Source: Azospirillum sp. TSH58
GTDB lineage: Bacteria; Pseudomonadota; Alphaproteobacteria; Azospirillales; Azospirillaceae
Assembly: GCF_003119115.1 (NCBI RefSeq)
Contig: NZ_CP022364.1
Span: forward strand, 1,202,501-1,266,500
Length of the DNA stretch: 64,000 bases
Reading direction: 5' to 3'
Below, in pieces: positions 8,742 to 17,992 of this stretch. A program made the position numbers and the translations under genes. A model generated the notes under the pieces. That model saw only the letters and a program-made list of their open reading frames with translations, had not been told where the DNA came from and searched no databases. How positions within the stretch are numbered: position 1 is the first letter of the stretch; the number at the start of each line of letters is the position of its first letter.

Positions 8742-9407
8742 ATGCGCCGGCTTGCCCTTCCCCTCCTTGGCCTGCTGCTGCTCGACGCCCCTTCGGCGCA
8801 AGCCGACGAGGCCGAACCGACCGTCACGCCGCGCCCGCCGCCGACCGCCGTTCTGCCCCGGCTGACTCCGCTGGGAGCGGCGGGCAAGGCGGCGCCGCAG
8901 GCCGTGGCGCCGTTGCTGCCGCTGCCGGCGCTGGCAGCACCCGCGTCAACGTTGGCAGCGGAGCCGGCCACCGCCGCGACCCCGCGGGTGGAGCCGCCGG
9001 TGCCGGCGGCTGCCGATACCGTCCCCGCCCCCTTGCCCGCCCGCAAACCAGCCAGCCCGACGGCCCCCGCGGCGGTCGCGGAAAGCCCGCCGGCCAACCG
9101 CTTCAAGGGCGGCTACGCCAAGGCCCCGAAAGAGGACCGCGGCTGCGCGCTGCCCGGCCACATCACGGAGGAGCGCAGCGCCGAAGCGCGCCGCCCGGCC
9201 ATCGCCGTGGGGACGCGGGTGCGCGTCCGCGCCGCCGCGAACCTGCGCGTCGCCCCCTTCTGCGACGCCAAGGTGGCGGACGTCCTGGAAAAGGGCGAAA
9301 CGGTCACCGTGATGGCCGCCTTCGGGTCCTGGTACGAGGTCGGGCGGAACGGGCGGGCGCTGGGCTTCGTCGGGGCGTCCCTGCTCGCCGGAGCGAAGGG
9401 CCGCTAG
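8742..9407 (+). CDS. SH3b-domain exported protein
   Basis: A 221-residue protein with an N-terminal signal peptide (MRRLALPLLGLLLLDAPSAQA). It is followed by a Pro/Ala-rich linker to about residue 120 and a C-terminal bacterial SH3 (SH3b) domain around residues 150-218, with RVRAAANLRVAPFCDAKVA and GSWYEVGRNGRALGFV. Such domains usually bind peptidoglycan or stem peptides. It closely follows another exported protein and its end overlaps the convergent penicillin-binding protein gene by four bases. Cell-wall association is inference from the domain. Confidence 0.8.
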   Translation: MRRLALPLLGLLLLDAPSAQADEAEPTVTPRPPPTAVLPRLTPLGAAGKAAPQAVAPLLPLPALAAPASTLAAEPATAATPRVEPPVPAAADTVPAPLPARKPASPTAPAAVAESPPANRFKGGYAKAPKEDRGCALPGHITEERSAEARRPAIAVGTRVRVRAAANLRVAPFCDAKVADVLEKGETVTVMAAFGSWYEVGRNGRALGFVGASLLAGAKGR

Positions 9408-11245
9408 CCTTTCAGCCGGGACGCCTCGACCATGAAGCGGCGCCAGATTTCCGCCGGGACGGAGCCGCCGGTCACCCCCTTCATCGGCGTGTTGCCGTCG
9501 TTGCCGACCCACACCCCCACCGTCAGGCCGCGCCCGGCCACGCCGTCGGCGAAGCCGATGAACCAGGCGTCCCGGTAATCGTTGGTGGTGCCGGTCTTGC
9601 CGCCCGCGCCCCGCTTGGCGAGCGCCGCCGGCAGACGGGCCGTCCTGCCGGTGCCGTCCCGCATCACCTCGGCCAGCATCGCTTTCAGGGTGGCGGCGGT
9701 CTGCGGGTCGATCACCCGGTCCGCTGTCCGCGGGGTGTAGCTGTAGATCGTCCGTCCGGCGGGATCGCCGATGCGCTGGAACAGATGGCCGTCGACCTTG
9801 CTGCCGCCGTTGGCGACCGCCGCGTAGGCCTGGGTGATCTCCAGCAACGACACCTCGCTGACCCCGAGCGCGAGGCCGAGATCGGGCTCCAGCGGCGACT
9901 CGACGCCGAGACGGCGGGCGGCGGCGGCGACCTCCTCCGCATGGCCGCGGGTCAGCCGGGCCGAGGCCGTGTTGGTGGAATGGGCGAAGGCGTCGGCCAG
10001 CGTCACCGACGGCGGGTAGCGGTTGTCGAAATTGCGGATGGCCCGCCCGTCGGTGAATTCCATGCGCGAACCGTCGACGCGGGAGTCCGGGGTCAGCCCG
10101 CGCTCCAGCGCCGCCAGGAAGACGAACAGCTTGAAGGCCGAGCCGGGCTGGCGGCGGGCCTGGAGCGCGCGGTTGAAATGGTCGCGCCGGGCCGCCGCGT
10201 CGCGCCCGCCGATCATCGCCAGGATCGCCCCGTCGCCGTCCAGCGCGACCAGGGCGACCTCCGCGTCGCCCAGGCTCTTGGCGTGGCGCTTCAGGGTGGT
10301 CTCCACGCTGCGCAGGGCGGCCGCCTGGAGATCGCGGTCGAGCGTGGTGCGCGCGGTGAAGGTCGGTCCCGGGCGGTCGCCGCCGTAGCGGTCGGCGGCG
10401 AAGCGGTCGAAGCGGGCCTTGGCCGTCTCGCGGAAATGGCCGGTGGACAGGACCGCCGCCTTGTTGGCCGCGGCCAGCATGGGGCGCTGGCGCTTGGTCT
10501 GCTCCGCCGTGCGCTCGGTGATGAAGCCCGCGTCGGCCATGGCGTCGAGCACCAGGGCGGCCTTGGCCTCCGCCTTCTCCAGGTCGGCGAAGGGGTTCAG
10601 GCGGGAGGGGGCGGGCAGCGAACCGATGAGCATCGCCGACTCCTTCAGCGACAGCTTGCCCGCCGGCTTGCCGAAGAAGACGCGGGCCGCGGCGTCCACC
10701 CCGTACGCGCCGAAGCCGAAATAGGCGCGGTTGAGGTACAGGTACAGGACGTTCTTCTTGCCGAGCTTTTCCTCGAAATCGCTGGCGCTGTACAGCTCGT
10801 ACGCCTTGCGGGACCAGCGGTTGTAGCGGTTGAGGAAGATCAGCTTCATCGTCTGCTGGGTCAGCGTGCTGCCGCCCTGGCTGAAGCGGCCGGAGGTCAC
10901 CGCCACGGCCAGCGCGCGGGCCAGACCCTGGAAGTCGATGCCGTCATGCTCCAGATAGCGCCGGTCCTCCTTGGCGATCAGCGCCTGGATCAGGTGCTTC
11001 GGCAGCTTCTCCAAGGTCAGCGTGTCGCCGTACGTCTCGCCGATCGAGCCGATGAAGCGCCCCTGCCGGTCGAGGAAGCGCACGCCATGGCCGCGGTTGT
11101 ACGCCAGCACGTCGTCGACGGTGCGGAACTCGTCCCCGAACAGGTCCATCGCCCGGGCCGGAGGCGGGGCGGACAGGCCGGACAGCAGCGGCAGCGCGAG
11201 CGTCAGAGCCAGGGCGGCGCGGCGGAACAGGGATGGTCGGGGCAT
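9404..11245 (-). CDS. penicillin-binding protein 1-type transglycosylase/transpeptidase
   Basis: A 613-residue class A penicillin-binding protein. A signal/anchor segment occupies residues 5-28. The glycosyltransferase domain (GT51) follows, with EDRRYLEHDGIDF and GGSTLTQQTMKL. The transpeptidase domain carries the SxxK motif GSAFKLF, the SxN motif STN and the KTG motif KTGTTNDYRDAWF. It polymerises and crosslinks peptidoglycan at the periplasmic face of the inner membrane. It is shorter than PBP1a/1b and resembles the compact PBP1 types of alphaproteobacteria. ATG 11245 is preferred over the upstream ATG because the signal peptide starts there. Confidence 0.9.
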   Translation of the reverse strand: MPRPSLFRRAALALTLALPLLSGLSAPPPARAMDLFGDEFRTVDDVLAYNRGHGVRFLDRQGRFIGSIGETYGDTLTLEKLPKHLIQALIAKEDRRYLEHDGIDFQGLARALAVAVTSGRFSQGGSTLTQQTMKLIFLNRYNRWSRKAYELYSASDFEEKLGKKNVLYLYLNRAYFGFGAYGVDAAARVFFGKPAGKLSLKESAMLIGSLPAPSRLNPFADLEKAEAKAALVLDAMADAGFITERTAEQTKRQRPMLAAANKAAVLSTGHFRETAKARFDRFAADRYGGDRPGPTFTARTTLDRDLQAAALRSVETTLKRHAKSLGDAEVALVALDGDGAILAMIGGRDAAARRDHFNRALQARRQPGSAFKLFVFLAALERGLTPDSRVDGSRMEFTDGRAIRNFDNRYPPSVTLADAFAHSTNTASARLTRGHAEEVAAAARRLGVESPLEPDLGLALGVSEVSLLEITQAYAAVANGGSKVDGHLFQRIGDPAGRTIYSYTPRTADRVIDPQTAATLKAMLAEVMRDGTGRTARLPAALAKRGAGGKTGTTNDYRDAWFIGFADGVAGRGLTVGVWVGNDGNTPMKGVTGGSVPAEIWRRFMVEASRLKG

Positions 11246-11387
11246 AGGCCGGATGTTGGAGGCGGAATGAGCCTCACGTCGGCGCACCGCCCCGCTTCCG
11301 CAATGCCGCTACCCCGGAATTGCGGACCGGCGGAACGGCGCCGCTGCTTAACGAAGGCGCCGCGTAACGAAGGCGGCGCCGCGCAAC

Positions 11388-11419
11388 AAAAAAGCCCGCC
11401 GGAACCGGCGGGCCTTTTT
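11388..11419 (-). terminator. terminator of thrS-infC (bidirectional hairpin)
   Basis: GCCCGCCGG / CCGGCGGGC (11394-11413) forms a 9-bp stem flanked by six A on the left and five T on the right. It can act in both directions, but the minus-strand thrS-infC transcript ends here. Confidence 0.85.
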
Positions 11420-11469
11420 GGGGGACGCGTGTGCTCTGCGGACGGCGGTCGTGCCGTCGCGCCGAAGGA

Positions 11470-12006
11470 TCACCTCGGCGCGAGGACCATGACCATCTGG
11501 CGGCCTTCGAGCTTGGGCATCTGCTCGACCTTCGCCAGTTCATCCAGCTCGTCGCGCACGCGGACCAGCACGTTCATGCCAAGATCCTGGTGCGCCATCT
11601 CACGCCCGCGGAAGCGCATGGTCACCTTGACCTTGTCGCCTTCCTCAAGGAAGCGGCGGGCCGAGCGCATCTTCACGTCGTAGTCGTTGTCATCGATGTT
11701 GGGTCGGAGCTTGATCTCCTTCACCTCGATGATCTTCTGCTTCTTGCGCGCTTCGGCGGCCTTCTTCTGCGCCTCGTACTTGTACTTGCCATAGTCGAGG
11801 ATCTTGCAGACAGGCGGTTCCGCTTGCGGAGCGATCTCGACGAGGTCGAGGCCTGCATCCTCAGCGGCCAGCAGCGCATCGCGCAGCGAAACGACGCCCA
11901 CCATCTCGCCGTCGGCACCGACGAGACGGATCGAGCGAGCCGTGATCTCCCGGTTCACCCGCGGTCCATCGCGGGTCGGAGCGGCTTCGGACGGTATCCT
12001 GGCTAT
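11470..12006 (-). CDS. infC: translation initiation factor IF-3 (probable AUA start)
   Basis: IF-3 binds the 30S subunit, dissociates ribosomes and proofreads the start codon. The N-domain begins [14 protein letters not shown], the linker [18 protein letters not shown] is lysine-rich, and the C-domain has [13 protein letters not shown]. The first conventional start (GTG 11958) would give only 162 residues and cut into the conserved N-terminus. In the same frame an ATA at 12006 lies 8 bases after GGAG (12018-12015) and yields 178 residues, the normal IF-3 length. No in-frame ATG exists. Rare start codons are a known feature of infC and allow autoregulation by IF-3. It follows thrS by 75 bases. 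rpmI and rplT, its usual neighbours, are absent. Confidence 0.9.
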   Translation of the reverse strand: MARIPSEAAPTRDGPRVNREITARSIRLVGADGEMVGVVSLRDALLAAEDAGLDLVEIAPQAEPPVCKILDYGKYKYEAQKKAAEARKKQKIIEVKEIKLRPNIDDNDYDVKMRSARRFLEEGDKVKVTMRFRGREMAHQDLGMNVLVRVRDELDELAKVEQMPKLEGRQMVMVLAPR

Positions 12007-12081
12007 GGACGCTTCTCCATGACTGGAAACCCACCGGGGCGCGACCTCCCGGAGGGAAGCCCGCCCAAACGGTGCGGTCGG

Positions 12082-14046
12082 TTAAAACGGCGAATCGAAA
12101 GCGGCGGCGCCCGCGGGGGACCTCGCCTCCTCACTCAGTTTATTGAGCGCGGCGTCGAGGGCAAGAACTTCCTGATCCTTACCACCGAGGGTACGGAGAG
12201 CGACCGTCCGCTCCTCCGCCTCGCGCTTGCCCACGACCACCAGGACGGGAACCTTCTGAAGGCTGTGTTCACGGACCTTCAGGTTGATCTTCTCGTTCCG
12301 GGTGTCGAGTTCGGCGCGGATGCCATGGCGCTTGAGCAGGCTGACGACCTCCTGCCCGTAGCCGTCGGCCTCGTTGGTGATGGTGCAGACCACCGCCTGG
12401 ACCGGGGCGAGCCACATCGGGAACTTGCCGGCGTAATGCTCGATCAGCATGCCGATGAAGCGTTCCAGCGAGCCCAGGATGGCCCGGTGCAGCATCACCG
12501 GACGATGGCGGGCGCCGTCCTCGCCGATGTAGGAGGCGTCGAGCCGCTCGGGAAGGTTCGGGTCGTACTGGAGCGTGCCGCACTGCCAGGTGCGCCCGAT
12601 GGCGTCGGTCAGATGGAATTCCACCTTCGGGCCGTAGAAGGCGCCCTCGCCCGGCAGGTCCTCATACTCCAGCCCGGCGGCGTCGAGCGCCTGGCGCAGA
12701 GCGCCTTCCGCCCGGTCCCACAGATCGTCGGAGCCGGTGCGCACGTCGGGGCGCAGCGCCAGCTTCACCGCGATCTTGTCGAAGCCCAGATCCCGGTACA
12801 CGCCGAGCTGCAGCTTGAAATACTCCGCCGCCTCGCTCGCCACCTGATCTTCCGTGCAGAAGATGTGGGCGTCGTCCTGGGTGAAGGCGCGCACGCGCAG
12901 GATGCCGTGCAGCGCGCCCGACGGCTCGTTGCGGTGGCAGGCTCCGAACTCCGCCATGCGGATCGGCAGGTCGCGGTAGGAACGCAGCCCGTGCTTGAAG
13001 ATCTGCACATGGCCCGGACAGTTCATCGGCTTGATGCCGAGCATCTTCTCGCCGTCGTCCGCCGAGACCTTGAACATGTTGTCGCCATACATGTCCCAGT
13101 GGCCCGACGCCTTGAACAGCGAGCTGTCGATCAGCTGCGGCGTCTTCACCTCGACATAGTCCGCCTGGCTCAGCTTGGTGCGGATGTAGGTCTCCAGCGT
13201 GCGGAACAGCGTCCAGCCCTTCGGGTGCCAGAAGACCGAGCCGACGGCCTCCTCCTGCACGTGGAACAGGTCCAGCTCCTTGCCCAGCCGGCGGTGGTCG
13301 CGCTTCTCCGCCTCCTCCAACTGGTGCAGGTAGGCCTTCAGCTCCTTCTCGTCGCGCCAGGCGGTGCCGTAGATGCGCTGGAGCATCGGGTTGCGGCTGT
13401 CGCCGCGCCAGTAGGCGCCGGCCACCTTCATCAGCTTGAAGCCGTTGCCGACCTTGCCCGTGGTCGGGGCGTGCGGGCCGCGGCACAGGTCCAGCCAGTC
13501 GTCCTGGCGGTAGATGCTGATGTCCTGGTCCGCCGGGATCGCCTCGATCAGCTCGGCCTTGTAATGCTCGCCGAGCTTCTTGAAGTAGGCGACCGCATCG
13601 TCGCGGGTCCAGACCTCGCGCACGATGGGAACGTCCTTGGCGACGATCTCGCGCATCTTCGCCTCGATCTTCTGCAGATCGTCGGGCGTGAAGGGCTCCT
13701 CGCGCGCGAAGTCGTAATAGAAGCCGTTGGCGATCGCCGGACCGATGGTCACCTGCGTGCCCGGATAGAGCTTCTGCACGGCGTCGGCGAGGACGTGGGC
13801 GGCGTCGTGACGGATGACCTCGAGCGCGTCGGGATGACTGCGCGTGACGATCTCGATCTTGGCGTTGGTGGTGACGGTGGTGGTGAGGTCCTTCACCTCG
13901 CCGTCGAGCTTGACGGCAAGCGCATCCTTGGCAAGGCGCGGCCCGATGGACTGGGCAATCTCAAGCCCCGTCACCGGCCGGTCGAACTCCCGCACGCTGC
14001 CATCGGGCAGCGTGATGGCGATGTTGGACGTCACCGAAGTCACCAT
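12082..14046 (-). CDS. thrS: threonyl-tRNA synthetase
   Basis: A 654-residue class II synthetase that charges tRNA-Thr. Domains in order: an N-terminal TGS domain (residues 8-65), the editing/SAD domain ([17 protein letters not shown] near residue 80-96), the catalytic core with [20 protein letters not shown] and motif 2 [19 protein letters not shown], motif 3 ([20 protein letters not shown]), and the anticodon-binding domain ([21 protein letters not shown]). Length is usual. It heads an operon with infC. The leader between 14047 and 14197 shows no obvious T-box or attenuator. Confidence 0.97.
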   Translation of the reverse strand: MVTSVTSNIAITLPDGSVREFDRPVTGLEIAQSIGPRLAKDALAVKLDGEVKDLTTTVTTNAKIEIVTRSHPDALEVIRHDAAHVLADAVQKLYPGTQVTIGPAIANGFYYDFAREEPFTPDDLQKIEAKMREIVAKDVPIVREVWTRDDAVAYFKKLGEHYKAELIEAIPADQDISIYRQDDWLDLCRGPHAPTTGKVGNGFKLMKVAGAYWRGDSRNPMLQRIYGTAWRDEKELKAYLHQLEEAEKRDHRRLGKELDLFHVQEEAVGSVFWHPKGWTLFRTLETYIRTKLSQADYVEVKTPQLIDSSLFKASGHWDMYGDNMFKVSADDGEKMLGIKPMNCPGHVQIFKHGLRSYRDLPIRMAEFGACHRNEPSGALHGILRVRAFTQDDAHIFCTEDQVASEAAEYFKLQLGVYRDLGFDKIAVKLALRPDVRTGSDDLWDRAEGALRQALDAAGLEYEDLPGEGAFYGPKVEFHLTDAIGRTWQCGTLQYDPNLPERLDASYIGEDGARHRPVMLHRAILGSLERFIGMLIEHYAGKFPMWLAPVQAVVCTITNEADGYGQEVVSLLKRHGIRAELDTRNEKINLKVREHSLQKVPVLVVVGKREAEERTVALRTLGGKDQEVLALDAALNKLSEEARSPAGAAAFDSPF

Positions 14047-14197
14047 TTGACTGTTTGCATCGCACCCGGCGGATGCCGGGAGGCGAAATCTCTAATGCGG
14101 GCGGGCTTTCTGTCAAGGGCGCCGCAGGCATTTCCGGCCTGAATCCGCCGCCCGAACGGCGAATTTTCTTGCAAAATTATTTCACGGCAAAATTATC

Positions 14198-15394
14198 TCA
14201 TGACGGTTTGCGCGCCGGGCGCGGCTCGCCGAACCGGTAGCCCTGGCCGAAATCGATGCCGCTGCGCAGGATCGCGTCGAGCTGCGCCTCCGTCTCGATC
14301 TTCTCGGCGATGAGATCGATTCCGGTGCCGTCCAGACGGCGGCGCACATCCTCGACGCTCGAGGCCAGGGCGGGGTCGAGCAACAGGCTGCAATCCAGCT
14401 TCAGGTAGCGGATCTCGTGGCGCAGCAGCGCGTCCACGTCGATGTCCAGGTCGGTCACCCGATCCATGGAGAAGCGGAAGCCGATGCGGGCGAGCTGCGA
14501 CAGAATGCCCATCGTCACCGCCCCGCCCGCCCGCAGCTCCTGCTGGCTCAACTCGAAGACCAGCTTGGGCACCAGCGACTGGTTCCGCACCATCAGGTCG
14601 AGGAACTGCCGCATGAACTCCGCGTCGCTGAGCGTGGCGGCGGACATGTTGCAGAAGAAGCCGATGGCGTGCTGGCGCCGCTCCGTCTCGCGGATCAGCT
14701 GGATGCAGCGGACCAGAAGCAGATTGTCGATGGTGGCCATCAGCCCCGCGCGCTCCGCGATCTCCAGATAGCGGTCGGGCAGGATCAGCGACCCGTCGGC
14801 GGCGCGCACGCGCGAGAACACCTCGAAAAAGCGGTGCTTGCGCTGGGGCAGGCTGACGATGGGCTGGAGGTGGATGTCGATCCGGTCGGCGGCCAGCGCG
14901 TCGCGGACCGCCTCCAGAACGGCGGCCTCGTCCATCGGCGGGGATTCGGCCAAGGCCGCGGGCCGCGAGTCCGGAAAGCGCGAGTCCGGAAAGCGCGGGG
15001 CCTGGGGCGCCGGCATGGCGTCCGGCGGCGGTTCGCGCTCCTCCGGTGACCGGGACTCGGCGAGCCGGGCGACCAGCGTGTGCAGGAGCTTGACCTCCTG
15101 AAGGACGGTCTCGTGGGTGACGGCCTCTTCCGCCGGGGCGATCCGCCGGTCCAGCCGCTCGGCCAGCCCGTCCACGCTCTTCTGAAGGCGGTCCAGGCGG
15201 CGCAGGGTTTCACGCTGCCGACGGGCCTGCCGGCGGTTCCGATCGACGACGACGCCCGCCAGAAGGACCAGCCCGCCGGCGATCCAGCCCACCGCCGGGT
15301 CGGTGCCGGGCCGCAGCTCCGGCAGGCCGACGGCCACCGCGACCGCGGCCGTGGCGACGGCCAGCCCATGCAGGAGGTCCGCCAGGGCCGCCAT
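14198..15394 (-). CDS. membrane-anchored degenerate EAL protein, TipF-like
   Basis: A 398-residue protein. Two membrane helices at residues 8-26 and about 34-50 are followed by a coiled coil (55-90), a Pro-rich linker, and an EAL-type domain from about 150. Catalytic signatures have diverged: EAL is EVF (FFEVFSRVRA), DDFGTG is FSMDRVTD, and KIDRSF is LKLDCSL, so phosphodiesterase activity is unlikely. The architecture is that of Caulobacter TipF, a c-di-GMP-binding protein needed to place and assemble the polar flagellum. Assignment to that function is inference from architecture only. It is 8 bases upstream of pyrD's stop, on the same strand. Confidence 0.7.
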   Translation of the reverse strand: MAALADLLHGLAVATAAVAVAVGLPELRPGTDPAVGWIAGGLVLLAGVVVDRNRRQARRQRETLRRLDRLQKSVDGLAERLDRRIAPAEEAVTHETVLQEVKLLHTLVARLAESRSPEEREPPPDAMPAPQAPRFPDSRFPDSRPAALAESPPMDEAAVLEAVRDALAADRIDIHLQPIVSLPQRKHRFFEVFSRVRAADGSLILPDRYLEIAERAGLMATIDNLLLVRCIQLIRETERRQHAIGFFCNMSAATLSDAEFMRQFLDLMVRNQSLVPKLVFELSQQELRAGGAVTMGILSQLARIGFRFSMDRVTDLDIDVDALLRHEIRYLKLDCSLLLDPALASSVEDVRRRLDGTGIDLIAEKIETEAQLDAILRSGIDFGQGYRFGEPRPARKPS

Positions 15395-15402
15395 GCGCCC
15401 GC

Positions 15403-16476
15403 TCAGCGGTGATCCGCCCCCACGGCGTCACTCAGCGAGGCGAAGCCGTCGCGGCGCAGCAGGGCGGCGAGGTCGCGGCGGATCGCCAGCACCAGCGCCG
15501 GCCCGGCATAGACCAGCGCGGAATAGAACTGCACCAGCGAGGCGCCGGCGCGGATCTTGGCGTAGGCGTCGGCGCCCGACGCGATGCCGCCGACCCCGAC
15601 CAGCGGCAGTTTGCCGCCGGTCAGCCCGTACATCTCGCGCAGGACCGCGGTCGAGGGCGCGAACAGCGGCTTGCCGGACAGGCCGCCGGTCTCCGCGCGC
15701 AGCGGCTCCGGGATCTCCGCCGGCCGGGCGATGGTGGTGTTGGACACGATCAGCCCGTCGATGCCCGACTCCAGCGCGACCGCGGCGATGTCGGACTTGT
15801 CCTCGTCCGTCAGGTCGGGGGCGATCTTCAGCAGGACGGGCGGCGCCTTGGCCAGCTTGCAGGCCGACCGGGCGTCGAGAACGCGGCCCAGAAGGGTGCG
15901 CAGCGGATCGCGCCCCTGGAGCGCGCGCAGGCCCGGCGTGTTGGGGGAGGACACGTTGACGACCAGATAGTCGACCAGCGCCGCCACCCGGGTCACGCCG
16001 AGGACGTAATCGTCCGCGGCCTCCACCGTGTCCTTGTTCTTGCCCAGGTTGGCCCCGACGATTCCCGGCGCCTTGCGACCGCCGGACAGGCGCCGCTCCA
16101 GCCGCTGCGCGAAAGGCTCCAGCCCCTCGTTGTTGAAGCCCAGGCGGTTGATGACCGCCCCCTGCTCCGGCGCGCGGAACAGGCGCGGCTTGGGGTTGCC
16201 GGGCTGCGGCCGGGGGGTGACGCTGCCCGCCTCGACGAAGCCGAAGCCCAGCCGCAGCATGGCGTCCACCACCTCGGCGTTCTTGTCGAAGCCGGCGGCG
16301 AGGCCGACCGGGTTGGCGAAGTCCAGGCCGAACACCCGGCTGCGCAGGATCGGATCGTCCTTTTCCCGCACCGGCGGCATCAGCCCGCTCGACAGGGCCT
16401 TGATGGTCAGCCCGTGCGCCGTCTCCGGATCGAAGCTGCGCAGGACGGGGCCGACGATGGGAAACAGGTCGATCAC
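15403..16476 (-). CDS. pyrD: dihydroorotate dehydrogenase (quinone), class 2
   Basis: A 357-residue FMN enzyme that oxidises dihydroorotate to orotate at the inner membrane with quinone as acceptor. The N-terminal amphipathic extension (residues 1-50) identifies class 2. FMN/substrate motifs include GLAAGFDKNAEVV, GSVTPRPQPGNPKPR, VVNVSSPNTPGLRALQ with the catalytic Ser, VSNTT and VGVGGIASGADAYAKIRAGA. The start is GTG at 16476, sharing GTGA with the stop of the upstream DUF952 gene, so the two are coupled. Confidence 0.95.
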   Translation of the reverse strand: MIDLFPIVGPVLRSFDPETAHGLTIKALSSGLMPPVREKDDPILRSRVFGLDFANPVGLAAGFDKNAEVVDAMLRLGFGFVEAGSVTPRPQPGNPKPRLFRAPEQGAVINRLGFNNEGLEPFAQRLERRLSGGRKAPGIVGANLGKNKDTVEAADDYVLGVTRVAALVDYLVVNVSSPNTPGLRALQGRDPLRTLLGRVLDARSACKLAKAPPVLLKIAPDLTDEDKSDIAAVALESGIDGLIVSNTTIARPAEIPEPLRAETGGLSGKPLFAPSTAVLREMYGLTGGKLPLVGVGGIASGADAYAKIRAGASLVQFYSALVYAGPALVLAIRRDLAALLRRDGFASLSDAVGADHR

Positions 16477-16850
16477 GGTGCGGTGTCCTTGAAGGCGGCG
16501 TCCTTGAAGGTCGCCGGAAAGAGGTGGCGGCCGTCCGGCCCCAGCGGCAGCGGATCGGCGCGCAGCACCGCCGCGGGAGGCAGCGGGCCGTAAAGATGCG
16601 GAAAAAGCTGGCCGCCGCGCGACGGCTCCCACCGGAGCGCGTCGCCCAGCGCGGCGCCGTCCACCGTCAGCAGGACCAGCCCGTCCTGCCCGGCCCGGTG
16701 CTTGGCCGCGCTTTCCTCGACCTGGGCGCCGGTGGAGAAATGGATGAAGCCGTCCGCCGCGTCCTGCGACGAGCCGTGGTAGGCCCCGGCGGCGAGCGCC
16801 TGTTCCCACTCCGTGGCGCGGCACATATGAAAGATGATCCGTTCAGTCAT
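16473..16850 (-). CDS. DUF952 domain protein
   Basis: A 125-residue cytoplasmic protein with the DUF952 pattern: IIFHMCRATEWEQALAAGAY at the N-terminus, DGFIHFSTGAQVEE, and GGQLFPHLYGPLP in the second half. DUF952 relates to ADP-ribose-type folds, but no reaction is established. It is translationally coupled to pyrD, an arrangement I believe recurs in alphaproteobacteria. No signal peptide. Confidence 0.88.
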   Translation of the reverse strand: MTERIIFHMCRATEWEQALAAGAYHGSSQDAADGFIHFSTGAQVEESAAKHRAGQDGLVLLTVDGAALGDALRWEPSRGGQLFPHLYGPLPPAAVLRADPLPLGPDGRHLFPATFKDAAFKDTAP

Positions 16851-17156
16851 GGCGGGGCGACCTTACCGCAAAGCCGACCGCCAAAGCCAGATTTGGCAAA
16901 AGCGGAACGGCCAGCCGGACATTGATAACTTCAGAATGGGACGTTGCGCTGTTTGCTTCGCAATTTGCAAACGCGGCCTTGGGAATCCCCCGGCATTTTG
17001 CAGAAGGAAAATTCGCCACCCTCCCGCGCCCCACCCCGCCGACCACACGGAAAAGCCGCAGAATCAAGGATTCCCCAAGGCATTCGCCCGGCCGGCGGCA
17101 ACTTTTCGGAATTGGCATCGGGATTGCTGAGAGAGGGGCAAGCAAGGAGAAGCCCC

Positions 17157-17402
17157 ATGAACGCGATTGCGATGAATGTTGTGAAGGAACGGCACCCGGT
17201 GGAACACGCGCTCGATTCGCGCATCCATGGGGTGATCGTGTCCAGCGTGGACAGCGCCCCCCTGGCCGCCGTCGAGCCGAGCAGCACGCCCGTCCCGCTG
17301 AAGCCCTCGGCGGCGATGCTGGCCGCCGGGTCGCGCGCCGGCGGCGTCTCGGTCGAGACGGCCTGGAAGATCTATCTGGCGATGATCAAGGAAGCCGCCT
17401 GA
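17157..17402 (+). CDS. small hypothetical protein
   Basis: An 81-residue ORF with a strong ribosome site (AAGGAGA, 7 bases before ATG 17157). It encodes a soluble protein with a predicted C-terminal helix (VETAWKIYLAMIKEAA). It lies alone between the DUF952 gene and the phage-like cluster, convergent with the lysis gene. No family recognised. The short region upstream (16900-17150) is unusually AT-richer than its neighbours and probably holds its promoter. Confidence 0.6.
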   Translation: MNAIAMNVVKERHPVEHALDSRIHGVIVSSVDSAPLAAVEPSSTPVPLKPSAAMLAAGSRAGGVSVETAWKIYLAMIKEAA

Positions 17403-17509
17403 CCGGTCCGTTCCATGCTCTCCTTCCGCGGCGGCGGCCCGGATCCGGATGTCCGGACCGCCGGAGCGCGGCAGGACGACGTCGTTCGGCATCGTTGCGG
17501 AACGGGCGG

Positions 17510-17992
17510 TCATTCGACGTCGTTGTAGAACTGGAATCCGCCGATCTCGGCACAGACGCTGCGCCCTTGCGCCCATTGCGGGTTCCCGCCCGCCCGGTGC
17601 AGGTGAGTCGCCCCGTCGGTCGGATCGTCGAGCAGACCGGCCACCGCGCGGCGGGCGATCCGTTGGGCGGCGGCGAAGACCGGGTCCGCGGCGGTCACCG
17701 ACAGCAGCCCCAGCCGCCCCGGCGCGTCCGGGTCCCAGCAAGGGAACTGTCCCGGCAGACGGCACACGGCGACCACGTCATTTCCCCACCACCACCCTCC
17801 CTGGCTGCGCGCCCGGCCGACGCGGTTCATCACGACCGCCGCGACCGCCTCCATGGCCCGCACCGACTCGCCGCGCGCCTCCCCCCACAGGGTGCGGGCG
17901 AGCGTGTCGACGGCCTGACCGGAAGCGTCGGCGGACGGACCCTGCGGCGGAACGGCCGGTCCGGGTTCCGGCTTCAGGACACGCGCCCTCAT
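17510..17992 (-). CDS. cell wall hydrolase, SleB/Hydrolase_2 family (phage lysin)
   Basis: A 160-residue protein with the SleB-type signature LARTLWGEARGE...AVAAVVMNRV (residues about 31-58), where the Glu is the proposed catalytic acid. GFQFYNDVE closes the domain. The family cleaves peptidoglycan glycan strands. No signal peptide is present, so it needs a holin or another release route. Its start shares ATGA with the stop of the preceding membrane protein gene, a typical lysis cassette. It is the last gene of the phage-like cluster. Confidence 0.85.
   Translation of the reverse strand: MRARVLKPEPGPAVPPQGPSADASGQAVDTLARTLWGEARGESVRAMEAVAAVVMNRVGRARSQGGWWWGNDVVAVCRLPGQFPCWDPDAPGRLGLLSVTAADPVFAAAQRIARRAVAGLLDDPTDGATHLHRAGGNPQWAQGRSVCAEIGGFQFYNDVE

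Noticed and set aside
8675..11683. 1002-residue plus-strand ORF over the penicillin-binding protein gene
   Set aside because: Antisense shadow: composition is Arg/Gly/Ala-rich without motifs, and the minus strand has a full PBP with all catalytic motifs.
11431..14142. 903-residue plus-strand ORF across infC and thrS
   Set aside because: Shadow of thrS/infC in GC-rich DNA; both genes are unmistakable on the minus strand.
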